Shown piece after piece: positions 57,805 to 64,000 of a stretch of DNA of 64,000 nucleotides. This stretch comes from PALSA-1004 sp947474275 (GTDB lineage: Bacteria > Pseudomonadota > Gammaproteobacteria > Burkholderiales > SG8-41), in contig CANJHY010000001.1 in assembly GCA_947474275.1 (NCBI GenBank), positions 27,230 to 91,229 on the forward strand. The letters are read 5' to 3'. How positions within the stretch are numbered: position 1 is the first letter of the stretch; every line of letters starts with the position of its first letter. The notes under the pieces are model-generated. The model searched no databases. It was not told the DNA's origin and worked only from the letters and a program-made list of their open reading frames with translations. Position numbers and translations under genes: made by a program.

Positions 57805-58258
57805 AAAGCACTACTTCCCGCAAGGCAGATTCAAAAGCGTTTGCCGCAGCACAGTCGCCGCACCGGCCGGCCGGCCGCATTTTTCGGTGTGTGTGGACTT
57901 ACCTCGGCGGCCGAAAACCTGATTTCGGGTCCCGAATTGCGTGTTCCGGCGACGCTTTTTTGCGCTGCAACGCAATGTCCGGCAAAGCCAGATTTGACGC
58001 CGTTCCCGGTCTTTTTCTGCTTATTTTTTAATCAGATTTTTCCCTGTTGCAACAAGTAAGTCCGCGCTGTTTCGCAGGTAAAACCGAGGCGGTAAAAAAA
58101 CTTTCAAAAGCTATTGCACTCTAGAAATCTAGACACTAGAATTAGTTCGAAGTATCGATTCCAACACAACATATAGTGGTTTTTAAGGGGCTGGCGTGTG
58201 GCGGCAGGCCGCACGGCAGAAAAAAAACACAAAGAAATGAACGGTTAAGGAGAGACCC
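57805..58258 (+). other. 454-bp non-coding region before nrdA
   Basis: No ORF is convincing here. The first ~280 bp hold only short G/C runs (ACCGGCCGGCCGGCCGC) and T-runs. The last ~125 bp are A/T-rich and contain the paired NrdR boxes and the nrdA leader with GTTAAGGAGAGACCC. Confidence 0.7.
58133..58179. promoter_or_regulatory. pair of NrdR boxes upstream of nrdAB
   Basis: Box 2 ACACAACATATAGTGG (58164-58179) matches the NrdR consensus ACACWATATATWGTGT at 14 of 16 positions; box 1 ACACTAGAATTAGTTC (58133-58148) at 11 of 16. They are 31 bp apart start to start, the three-helical-turn spacing typical of NrdR. Box 2 contains TATAGT, a plausible -10. Repression at high dATP/ATP is inferred from the known regulon. 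Confidence 0.85.
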
Positions 58259-61126
58259 ATGCAGTTAGCCAACCACCCTCCCATTCCTGATTCCGTCGCG
58301 AAGTTTGCCGTAGAAAGCACTTCCGATGCGATGCAATCCCGCTATAGCGAATACAAGATTATTCGCCGCAATGGCGCGGTAGTCGGTTTCGAGCCGTCGA
58401 AGATTTCGATCGCCTTGACCAAGGCGTATATCGCCGTCAACGGCGGTCAGGGCGCCGCATCCGCGCGCGTGCGCGAGGTCGTCGCCAAGCTGACCGAGAT
58501 GGTGGTCGGCGCGTTGATGCGCCGGCAGCCGAGCGGCGGCACCTTCCATATTGAAGACATCCAGGACCAGGTCGAACTGGCACTCATGCGTTCGGGCGAG
58601 CACGAAGTCGCGCGTTCGTACGTGCTGTATCGCGAGCAGCGATCGCTTGAACGCGCCAAGCAGCGCGAAGCGCACGCCGAGGTGATCGCCGCGCAGCCGA
58701 CGATCAACGTGACGGACAATGGCAAGACGCGCCCGCTCGATCTCGGCAAGGTCGCCGCACTCGTGCAGGAATCTTGCGAGGGGCTCGGCCGCGCGGTCGA
58801 TCCGAACGTGATCATGCAGGCCACGCTGAAAGACCTCTACGAAGGCGTGCCGGTCGATGAAGTGCGCAAATCGCTGATCCTGTCGGCGCGCGCGATGATC
58901 GAGAAGGACCCCGCCTACAGCTACGTCACCGCGCGCCTGCTGCTGCATACGCTGCGCCTCGAGACTGTCGGCGAAGAACTCACGCAGGCGGACATGAAAA
59001 CGCGCTACGCCGAAGTGTTTCCGCTGCTCATCAAAAAAGGCATAGACGCCGAGCTCCTCGATGAGCGCATCGGCAACTACGACCTGAAAAGCCTGGGGGC
59101 AGCACTCGACCCGAAGCGCGACTTCAAGTTCGGCTATCTCGGCCTGCAGATCCTCTACGACCGCTATTTCCTGCACGTGCAGGGCACGCGCATCGAGTTG
59201 CCGCAGACGTTTTTCATGCGCGTGGCCATGGGGCTCGCGCTAAACGAGCCGGAAGCGCAGCGCGAAGCGCGCGCGATCGAGTTCTACAACGTGCTCTCGT
59301 CGTTCGACTTCATGAGTTCGACGCCGACGCTGTTCAATTCCGCAACGCGCCGCTCGCAGCTCGCGAGCTGCTACCTGACGACGGTGGCGGACGACCTCGA
59401 CGGCATTTACGAGGCGATCAAGGAAAACGCGATGCTGCAGAAATACGCGGGCGGCATCGGTAACGACTGGACGCCGGTGCGCGCGCTGGGCGCCCACATC
59501 AAGGGCACCAACGGCAAATCGCAAGGCGTGGTGCCGTTCCTGAAAGTCGTCAACGACACCGCGGTGGCGGTGAACCAGGGCGGCAAACGCAAGGGCGCGG
59601 TGTGTTCGTACCTGGAAACCTGGCATTTGGACATCGAGGAATTCCTCGAGCTGCGCAAGAACACCGGCGACGACCGCCGCCGCACGCACGACATGAACAC
59701 CGCGAACTGGATTCCGGATATGTTCATGAAACGCGTGATGGAAAACGGCGAATGGACACTGTTCTCGCCGTCGGACGTGATCGACCTGCACGATATGTTC
59801 GGCAAGGCGTTCGAGCTGGCCTATATCGGCTACGAAGAGAAGGCCGCCAAGGGCGAACTGAAGCTATTCAAGAAAATTCCGGCCGCCCAGCTGTGGCGCA
59901 AGATGCTGACGATGCTGTTCGAGACGGGGCACCCGTGGATCACGTTCAAGGATCCCTGCAACATCCGCTCGCCGCAAAGCCACGTCGGTATCGTGCACAG
60001 TTCCAACCTGTGCACGGAAATCACGCTCAATACCAACGAAGACGAAATCGCGGTCTGCAACCTGGGCTCGGTCAATATGCCCGCGCACCTTGACGTTGCA
60101 ACCGGCAAGCTCGATCTCGAAAAACTCAAACGCACGGTCGGCACGGCCATGCGCATGCTGGACAACGTGATCGATCTGAACTATTACTCGGTCAACAAGG
60201 CGCGCAACTCGAACTTCAAGCACCGCCCAGTCGGCATCGGCATCATGGGCTTCCAGGATTGCCTGCACATGCTGCGCATCCCGTACGGCTCGCAGGCGGC
60301 GGTCGAGTTCTCCGACCGCTCGATGGAATCGGTCGCCTATACCGCCTATGCGGCGTCGGCAGATCTCGCCGAAGAGCGCGGGCCGTATTCGACTTTCAAA
60401 GGCTCACTGTGGGACAAGGGCATCTTCCCGCACGAGTCGCTGAAGCTGCTCGCCGAAGAGCGCGGCGGCTACGTTGAGACCGATATGTCCTCCACGCTCG
60501 ACTGGGACACGTTGAGAAAGCGTATCAAGCAGGTCGGCATGCGCAACTCCAACTGCGTCGCGATCGCGCCGACCGCGACCATCGCCAACATCACCGGGCT
60601 CTCGCAGTGCATCGAGCCGACGTATCAGAACCTCTACGTGAAATCGAACCTGTCGGGCGAATTCACGGTGACCAACGAATACCTGGTCGAGGATCTGAAG
60701 AAGCTCAACCTGTGGGACGAAGTGATGATGTCGGATTTGAAGTATTTCGACGGCACGCTGGCCAAGATCGACCGCATTCCGCAGGAAATCCGCAGCCTCT
60801 ACGCCACGGCATTCGAAGTCGAGCCCAATTGGCTGGTCGAATGCGCGGCGCGGCGGCAGAAGTGGATCGACCAGTCGCAGTCGCTCAACATCTACATGGC
60901 GGGCGCATCCGGCAAGAAGCTCGACGAAACCTACAAACTGGCATGGCTGCGCGGCCTGAAGACGACTTACTACCTGCGCACAATGGGCGCCACGCACGTG
61001 GAGAAATCCACCGGCAAGACTGGAGCGCTCAACGCGGTGCCGACCAGCGGCGGCGTCGACGCCGCACCTGCGACCGACGCCAAGTTTTGCTCCATAGATA
61101 ACCCGGAATGCGAATCCTGCCAATAG
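58259..61126 (+). CDS. nrdA: ribonucleoside-diphosphate reductase alpha subunit (class Ia)
   Basis: 955 residues. N-terminal ATP-cone ('YKIIRRNGAVVGFEPSKISI') for dATP control. Catalytic core: 'TPTLFNSATRRSQLASCYLT' with the first redox Cys, 'SSNLCTEITLNTNEDEIAVC' with the radical Cys and the second redox Cys, 'NLGSVNM', and 'IAPTATIANITGLSQCIEPT'. The C-terminus carries a Cys cluster (CSIDNPECESC) that relays electrons from thioredoxin/glutaredoxin. Reduces NDPs to dNDPs. Paired with nrdB; controlled by the NrdR boxes upstream. Confidence 0.96.
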   Translation: MQLANHPPIPDSVAKFAVESTSDAMQSRYSEYKIIRRNGAVVGFEPSKISIALTKAYIAVNGGQGAASARVREVVAKLTEMVVGALMRRQPSGGTFHIEDIQDQVELALMRSGEHEVARSYVLYREQRSLERAKQREAHAEVIAAQPTINVTDNGKTRPLDLGKVAALVQESCEGLGRAVDPNVIMQATLKDLYEGVPVDEVRKSLILSARAMIEKDPAYSYVTARLLLHTLRLETVGEELTQADMKTRYAEVFPLLIKKGIDAELLDERIGNYDLKSLGAALDPKRDFKFGYLGLQILYDRYFLHVQGTRIELPQTFFMRVAMGLALNEPEAQREARAIEFYNVLSSFDFMSSTPTLFNSATRRSQLASCYLTTVADDLDGIYEAIKENAMLQKYAGGIGNDWTPVRALGAHIKGTNGKSQGVVPFLKVVNDTAVAVNQGGKRKGAVCSYLETWHLDIEEFLELRKNTGDDRRRTHDMNTANWIPDMFMKRVMENGEWTLFSPSDVIDLHDMFGKAFELAYIGYEEKAAKGELKLFKKIPAAQLWRKMLTMLFETGHPWITFKDPCNIRSPQSHVGIVHSSNLCTEITLNTNEDEIAVCNLGSVNMPAHLDVATGKLDLEKLKRTVGTAMRMLDNVIDLNYYSVNKARNSNFKHRPVGIGIMGFQDCLHMLRIPYGSQAAVEFSDRSMESVAYTAYAASADLAEERGPYSTFKGSLWDKGIFPHESLKLLAEERGGYVETDMSSTLDWDTLRKRIKQVGMRNSNCVAIAPTATIANITGLSQCIEPTYQNLYVKSNLSGEFTVTNEYLVEDLKKLNLWDEVMMSDLKYFDGTLAKIDRIPQEIRSLYATAFEVEPNWLVECAARRQKWIDQSQSLNIYMAGASGKKLDETYKLAWLRGLKTTYYLRTMGATHVEKSTGKTGALNAVPTSGGVDAAPATDAKFCSIDNPECESCQ

Positions 61127-61253
61127 CGGCAGAGCCGACAATCACTGAAAAGGTCAGACACAGAGCAACCAAACGGGCCCACCCACAACACAGATAAAGG
61201 GCACGTCAGCTGTTGATCGTCGTCCACCCACAAAATCAATAAAGGAGCTACGC

Positions 61254-62420
61254 ATGTTGCAATTCGAAGAAAATACGCCGCCTGGGAGCGGCCTCGCCGC
61301 GGCTGGATTGCAGATGACGGGCGCCGTGCCGCATACCGGCGCGTTACCGAGCGACCCTGCCGCTGCACTGGCGGCATTGGCGCCGACGGCGCCGGCGCAG
61401 ATGCGGCGCGTGAACGTCGCCGACAAACGCATCATCAACGGCCAGACCGACGTCAACCAGCTGGTGCCGTTCAAATACAAATGGGCGTGGGAAAAATACC
61501 TGTCCGCCTGCGCCAACCACTGGATGCCGCAGGAAATCCAGATGAGCCGCGACATCGCACTGTGGAAAGACCCCAACGGGCTGACCGAAGACGAGCGCCG
61601 CCTCGTCAAGCGCAACCTCGGTTTTTTCGTCACCGCCGATTCCCTCGCCGCGAACAATATCGTGCTCGGCACCTACCGCCATATCACGGCGCCGGAGTGC
61701 CGCCAGTACCTGCTGCGCCAGGCGTTTGAAGAAGCGATCCACACCCACGCATACCAGTACATCGTCGAAAGCCTGGGGCTCGACGAGGGCGAGGTGTTCA
61801 ACGCGTACCACGAAGTCTCCTCGATCCGCGAGAAGGACGAGTTCCTGATCCCCTTCATCGACACGCTGACCAACCCGCTATTCAAGACCGGCACCCAGCA
61901 GAGCGACCAGGACCTTCTGAAGAGCCTGATCGTGTTTGCGTGCGTCATGGAAGGATTGTTCTTCTACGTTGGCTTTACGCAGATCCTCGCACTCGGCCGC
62001 CAGAACAAGATGACGGGCGCCGCCGAGCAATACCAGTACATCCTGCGCGACGAATCGATGCATTGCAATTTCGGCATCGATCTCATCAACACGATCAAGA
62101 TGGAAAACCCGCACCTGTGGACGACGGAATTCCGCCAGGAAATACACGAGATCATGCGCAAGGCGGTCGATTTGGAGTACCGCTACGCCGAAGACACGAT
62201 GCCGCGCGGCGTGCTGGGGCTCAACGCGCCGATGTTCAAGGAATACCTGCGCTACATCGCCAACCGCCGCTGCCAGCAGATCGGGCTAGACCAGATGTAC
62301 GACGGCGCGACCAACCCGTTTCCGTGGATGTCGGAAATGATCGACCTCAAGAAGGAACGCAATTTCTTCGAAACACGTGTAATTGAATATCAAACGGGAG
62401 GCGCGCTCAGTTGGGACTAA
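61254..62420 (+). CDS. nrdB: ribonucleoside-diphosphate reductase beta subunit
   Basis: 388 residues. Diiron ligands in 'FVTADSLAANN' (Asp), 'EEAIHTHAYQYIVES' (Glu, His), 'VMEGLFFYVGFTQ' (Glu) and 'RDESMHCNFG' (Glu, His). A Tyr is present in 'HTHAYQYI' at the place of the E. coli radical Tyr122, so class Ia chemistry is expected rather than the Tyr-less Ic type. The first ~50 residues are an Ala/Pro-rich extension. AAGGAGC precedes the ATG; 127 bp from nrdA. Confidence 0.95.
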   Translation: MLQFEENTPPGSGLAAAGLQMTGAVPHTGALPSDPAAALAALAPTAPAQMRRVNVADKRIINGQTDVNQLVPFKYKWAWEKYLSACANHWMPQEIQMSRDIALWKDPNGLTEDERRLVKRNLGFFVTADSLAANNIVLGTYRHITAPECRQYLLRQAFEEAIHTHAYQYIVESLGLDEGEVFNAYHEVSSIREKDEFLIPFIDTLTNPLFKTGTQQSDQDLLKSLIVFACVMEGLFFYVGFTQILALGRQNKMTGAAEQYQYILRDESMHCNFGIDLINTIKMENPHLWTTEFRQEIHEIMRKAVDLEYRYAEDTMPRGVLGLNAPMFKEYLRYIANRRCQQIGLDQMYDGATNPFPWMSEMIDLKKERNFFETRVIEYQTGGALSWD

Positions 62421-62458
62421 GCTTACTAGCCAAGAGATACCCCAGAAACAGACGCCGT

Positions 62459-62716
62459 ATGCATACCATCACTGAATGCCGGGCCGAGGACAACTATACT
62501 TTATGGTTGCGCTTCAATGACGGGATGGAAGGCCACGTCTACCTGGGCGATCTCGTGCACACCAAGTATTTCCGGATGCTGTGCGACATCGACACGTTCA
62601 ACCGGGTTGAAGTCGACCCGGTCGAAAACACGGTGACCTGGGAAGGCGGCATCAAGCTGGATCCGGAAGTGCTGTACCGCGATCTGGCCAGCAAAGCGCT
62701 GTCGGCTTTGCACTAG
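62459..62716 (+). CDS. DUF2442 domain protein
   Basis: 85 residues from ATG 62459. 'DNYTLWLRFNDGMEGHVYLG' and 'FNRVEVDPVENTVTWEGGIK', followed by 'LDPEVLYRDL', are the DUF2442 pattern. Such proteins often pair with DUF4160 as toxin-antitoxin-like modules, but no partner is seen here. Function unknown. Confidence 0.85.
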   Translation: MHTITECRAEDNYTLWLRFNDGMEGHVYLGDLVHTKYFRMLCDIDTFNRVEVDPVENTVTWEGGIKLDPEVLYRDLASKALSALH

Positions 62717-62857
62717 AGGGGCAGGCTGTGCTTGCCGCGGCGCGTGCGCCGCGGCCGGGTCAGCAGGCGGGCGGCCACTATCGGCGCCGCTGGTTGGCTT
62801 GGATCACCGACCCGCGCATCGAACGGGAGCGTTGTAGAACTTAACAGGAGGCAGGAG

Positions 62858-63184
62858 ATGGCCAAAACGAAGAAACGCAAACCAGCGAAAAAGAACGCCG
62901 GCGCGAAAAAGCCCGCGGCAAGAAAGCCCGCCGCGAAAAAGAAAAAACCGGCAGTCAAAAAATCTGCCGCGCGCAAGCCCGTAGCGAAGAAAAAGGCCAA
63001 GCCCGCTGCCCGCAAGAAGCCGGCAGCAGCTAAAAAGCCGGCAGCAGCTAAAAAGCCGGCAGCAGCTAAAAAGCCGGCAGCAAAGAGCAAGGCGGCACCG
63101 CAGAAGCCTGCTGCGGCAACGATGGCGCCACAGCCGATCTCGATTCCCGGCGCATGGCCGTTCCCGATGGCGAACCGTTCCTAG
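62858..63184 (+). CDS. histone H1-like Lys/Ala/Pro-rich protein
   Basis: 108 residues from ATG 62858 with AGGAGGCAGGAG. About 80 residues are Lys-Pro-Ala-Ala repeats like the eukaryotic H1 tail and AlgP/HctB-type bacterial proteins, so DNA compaction by charge is likely. The last ~20 residues change character ('MAPQPISIPGAWPFPMANRS'), a hydrophobic/aromatic tail. Repeat number should vary between strains because the DNA repeats are near perfect. Followed by a strong terminator. Confidence 0.85.
   Translation: MAKTKKRKPAKKNAGAKKPAARKPAAKKKKPAVKKSAARKPVAKKKAKPAARKKPAAAKKPAAAKKPAAAKKPAAKSKAAPQKPAAATMAPQPISIPGAWPFPMANRS
63017..63070 (+). repeat. 18-bp tandem repeat, three perfect copies
   Basis: AAGCCGGCAGCAGCTAAA x3 (63017-63070), then 12 further matching bases. 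It encodes KPAAAK repeats of the histone-like protein. The identity at synonymous sites indicates recent slippage. Confidence 0.95.
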
Positions 63185-63223
63185 GAACGCGCGAATCGCC
63201 GCGTAAGAAAAATACCGCGTACG

Positions 63224-63263
63224 AAACAAGGCGCCGCACTGAAAATTGCGGCGCCTTGTTTTT
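63224..63263 (+). terminator. terminator after the histone-like gene
   Basis: AAACAAGGCGCCGCA / TGCGGCGCCTTGTTT is a perfect 15-bp stem with an 8-nt loop, followed by further T. Very strong. Confidence 0.93.
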
Positions 63264-63315
63264 GGGGCCATACGTTCGGCAGGCCTGGGTAGCTCCAGCC
63301 GCCATTAAGGACGCC

Positions 63316-63381
63316 ATGCAAAGCACATCGCATGAAACACCGAACGCCATGCAAAGGGCATCCCGTGAAACGCAGGACGCC
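63316..63381 (+). repeat. 33-bp tandem repeat carrying start codons before DUF302
   Basis: ACGCCATGCAAAG-type units begin at 63311 and 63344, and the third ACGCCATG at 63377 is the DUF302 start. ATGs at 63316, 63349 and 63382 are all in frame, giving 11-residue repeats (MQSTSHETPNA, MQRASRETQDA). Copies 1 and 3 keep AGGA before the ATG. Confidence 0.85.
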
Positions 63382-63858
63382 ATGAATAACCGACTGCTCA
63401 CCGGTATTGCCTTGGCCGTGTTTGGCCTCGCTTGCGGCACTGCAAGCGCCGCTGCGCCGGGCGTTACTTTCCAGTCGCTGCGCGGCGATTATGACGAGGT
63501 CAAAGATCGCATCGTCATGGCCATCGAGAACCGCGGAATGGTCGTTGATCACACATCGCACGTTGGCGACATGCTCGAGCGGACCGGCAAGGACATCGGT
63601 CGCCCCCGCCAGGTCTATCTCAAGGCCGACGTGATCCAGTTCTGCAGTGCCGCGGTCTCGCGCTCGACGATGGAAGCCGACCCGCGCAATCTGGTGTTCT
63701 GCCCATACGCGATAGCCGTATACGTATTGCCTGCGGAAGCGGACCGCGTTTATGTCCTTTACCGCAAGCCGCCGGCGAGCGGGTCGGCGCAGTCGGTCAA
63801 GGCGCTGCGGGAGGTTGGCAAGCTGCTGGATGGCATCGTGCGCGAGGCTTTAAAATAA
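63382..63858 (+). CDS. DUF302 domain protein, exported
   Basis: 158 residues from ATG 63382, which directly begins a signal peptide ('LLTGIALAVFGLACGTASAA'). Starts at 63349 or 63316 would add 11 or 22 polar residues and spoil the signal. 'VKDRIVMAIENRGMVVDHTS', 'GRPRQVYLKADVIQFCSAAV', 'DPRNLVFCPYAIAVYVLP' and 'VYVLYRKP' fit DUF302. In sulfur oxidisers DUF302 proteins are sometimes near sox genes, but no such link exists here. Function unknown. Confidence 0.85.
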   Translation: MNNRLLTGIALAVFGLACGTASAAAPGVTFQSLRGDYDEVKDRIVMAIENRGMVVDHTSHVGDMLERTGKDIGRPRQVYLKADVIQFCSAAVSRSTMEADPRNLVFCPYAIAVYVLPAEADRVYVLYRKPPASGSAQSVKALREVGKLLDGIVREALK

Positions 63859-63893
63859 AAACGCCGCAACTGCTGTAGACGCGAGGAGGTGAC

Positions 63894-64000
63894 ATGGAAC
63901 GCAAACGGCTCAATGCCAGCAACCTGCGCTCGGCGGGCTACGACGCGCGCAACCGCGTGCTCGAAATCGAGTTCAGCAACGGCGGCATCAACCAGTATGC
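63894..64000 (+). CDS. KTSC domain protein, N-terminal fragment (cut by window edge)
   Basis: ATG 63894 with GAGGAGGT six bases before. The 35 visible residues, including 'LRSAGYDARNRVLEIEFSNG', are the beginning of a KTSC domain, a small domain sometimes fused to lysyl-tRNA-synthetase-like proteins. The stop lies outside the window. Confidence 0.8.
   Translation, partial: MERKRLNASNLRSAGYDARNRVLEIEFSNGGINQY

Noticed and set aside
57805..58080. Possible small RNA or riboswitch in the region before nrdA
   Set aside because: No stable hairpin with T-run and no recognisable riboswitch core; only short GC repeats were seen.
61254..62420. NrdB as a Tyr-less class Ic subunit
   Set aside because: A Tyr is present in 'HTHAYQYI' at the radical position, so class Ia is the simpler reading.
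62459..62716. DUF2442 gene as half of a toxin-antitoxin pair
   Set aside because: No DUF4160 or other toxin-like partner is adjacent; the neighbours are nrdB and a histone-like gene.
63017..63082. 18-bp repeats considered as a CRISPR-like array
   Set aside because: Units are contiguous without spacers and lie in frame within a Lys/Ala-rich protein.

Overview
The window is about 64 kb of GC-rich, densely packed bacterial chromosome. Gene content and order point to a betaproteobacterium, probably an uncultivated Burkholderiales/Nitrosomonadales-type sulfur oxidiser. The evidence is the ilvBHC-psd-pssA-leuA block, pepA-holC-valS, rplU-rpmA-obg-proB, the ECF sigma/DUF3619/DUF3106/RDD block, PilSR, and a Sox thiosulfate-oxidation operon without soxCD. 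I saw no phage, IS element, CRISPR array or rRNA; the only tRNA seen is tRNA-Pro(CGG).

Layout. 1-5.4 kb: two TPR-glycosyltransferases, a tandem array of three type IV pilin genes (two of them a clear ~0.82-0.85 kb tandem duplication with a pilin remnant at the junction) and a TPR-DUF5672 protein. 5.4-9.4 kb: soxYZ, a fused soxX-soxA, and soxB on the minus strand. 9.5-16 kb: moaC, a further TPR-glycosyltransferase, a BepA-like protease, a chromate transporter and an unusual Ser/Thr kinase with a cyclic-nucleotide-binding domain. 16-18.5 kb: a second sulfur-flavoured locus with tusA, an exported CPYC thioredoxin-like protein, a lipoate-ligase-like protein and, convergent, a short dimeric alpha-beta-barrel protein whose Cys/His/His/Glu pattern resembles sulfur oxygenase reductase. 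18.5-30 kb: DUF4126, MFS exporter, valS (in-frame fused to an upstream ORF), holC, pepA, lptFG, and RDD/DUF3106/DUF3619/ECF sigma.

30-37 kb: branched-chain amino acid and phospholipid synthesis (ilvBHC, psd, pssA, leuA) with a probable leaderless leucine-rich leader peptide before leuA. 37-44.7 kb: a cytidylate-kinase-like/BON gene broken by an in-frame TAA, a DUF2069/HugZ-like/wrbA operon, yihY, a lytic transglycosylase, proS, a spermidine-synthase-like protein and rppH. 44.8-47.8 kb: rubrerythrin, GlpC-like Fe-S protein, DUF3501 and CNP1-like, with a strong sigma70 promoter and a palindrome. 49.5-53.6 kb: proB, obg, rpmA, rplU and ispB. 53.6-57.8 kb: tRNA-Pro, pilS, pilR, ampD. 57.8-64 kb: nrdAB under a well-spaced NrdR box pair, DUF2442, a lysine/alanine-rich histone-like protein, DUF302 and the start of a KTSC-domain gene.

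The parts connect. PilSR near 54-57 kb is the known sigma54 system for pilin transcription, and two pilin genes near 2.5-3.3 kb carry near-perfect -24/-12 sigma54 promoters. Several TPR-glycosyltransferases near the pilins suggest surface-protein glycosylation. The two sulfur loci suggest periplasmic thiosulfate oxidation plus cytoplasmic sulfur transfer. A recurrent family of purine-arm/pyrimidine-arm intergenic hairpins (five in this window, three with the upstream TAG stop as part of the element) is structure not explained by the genes.
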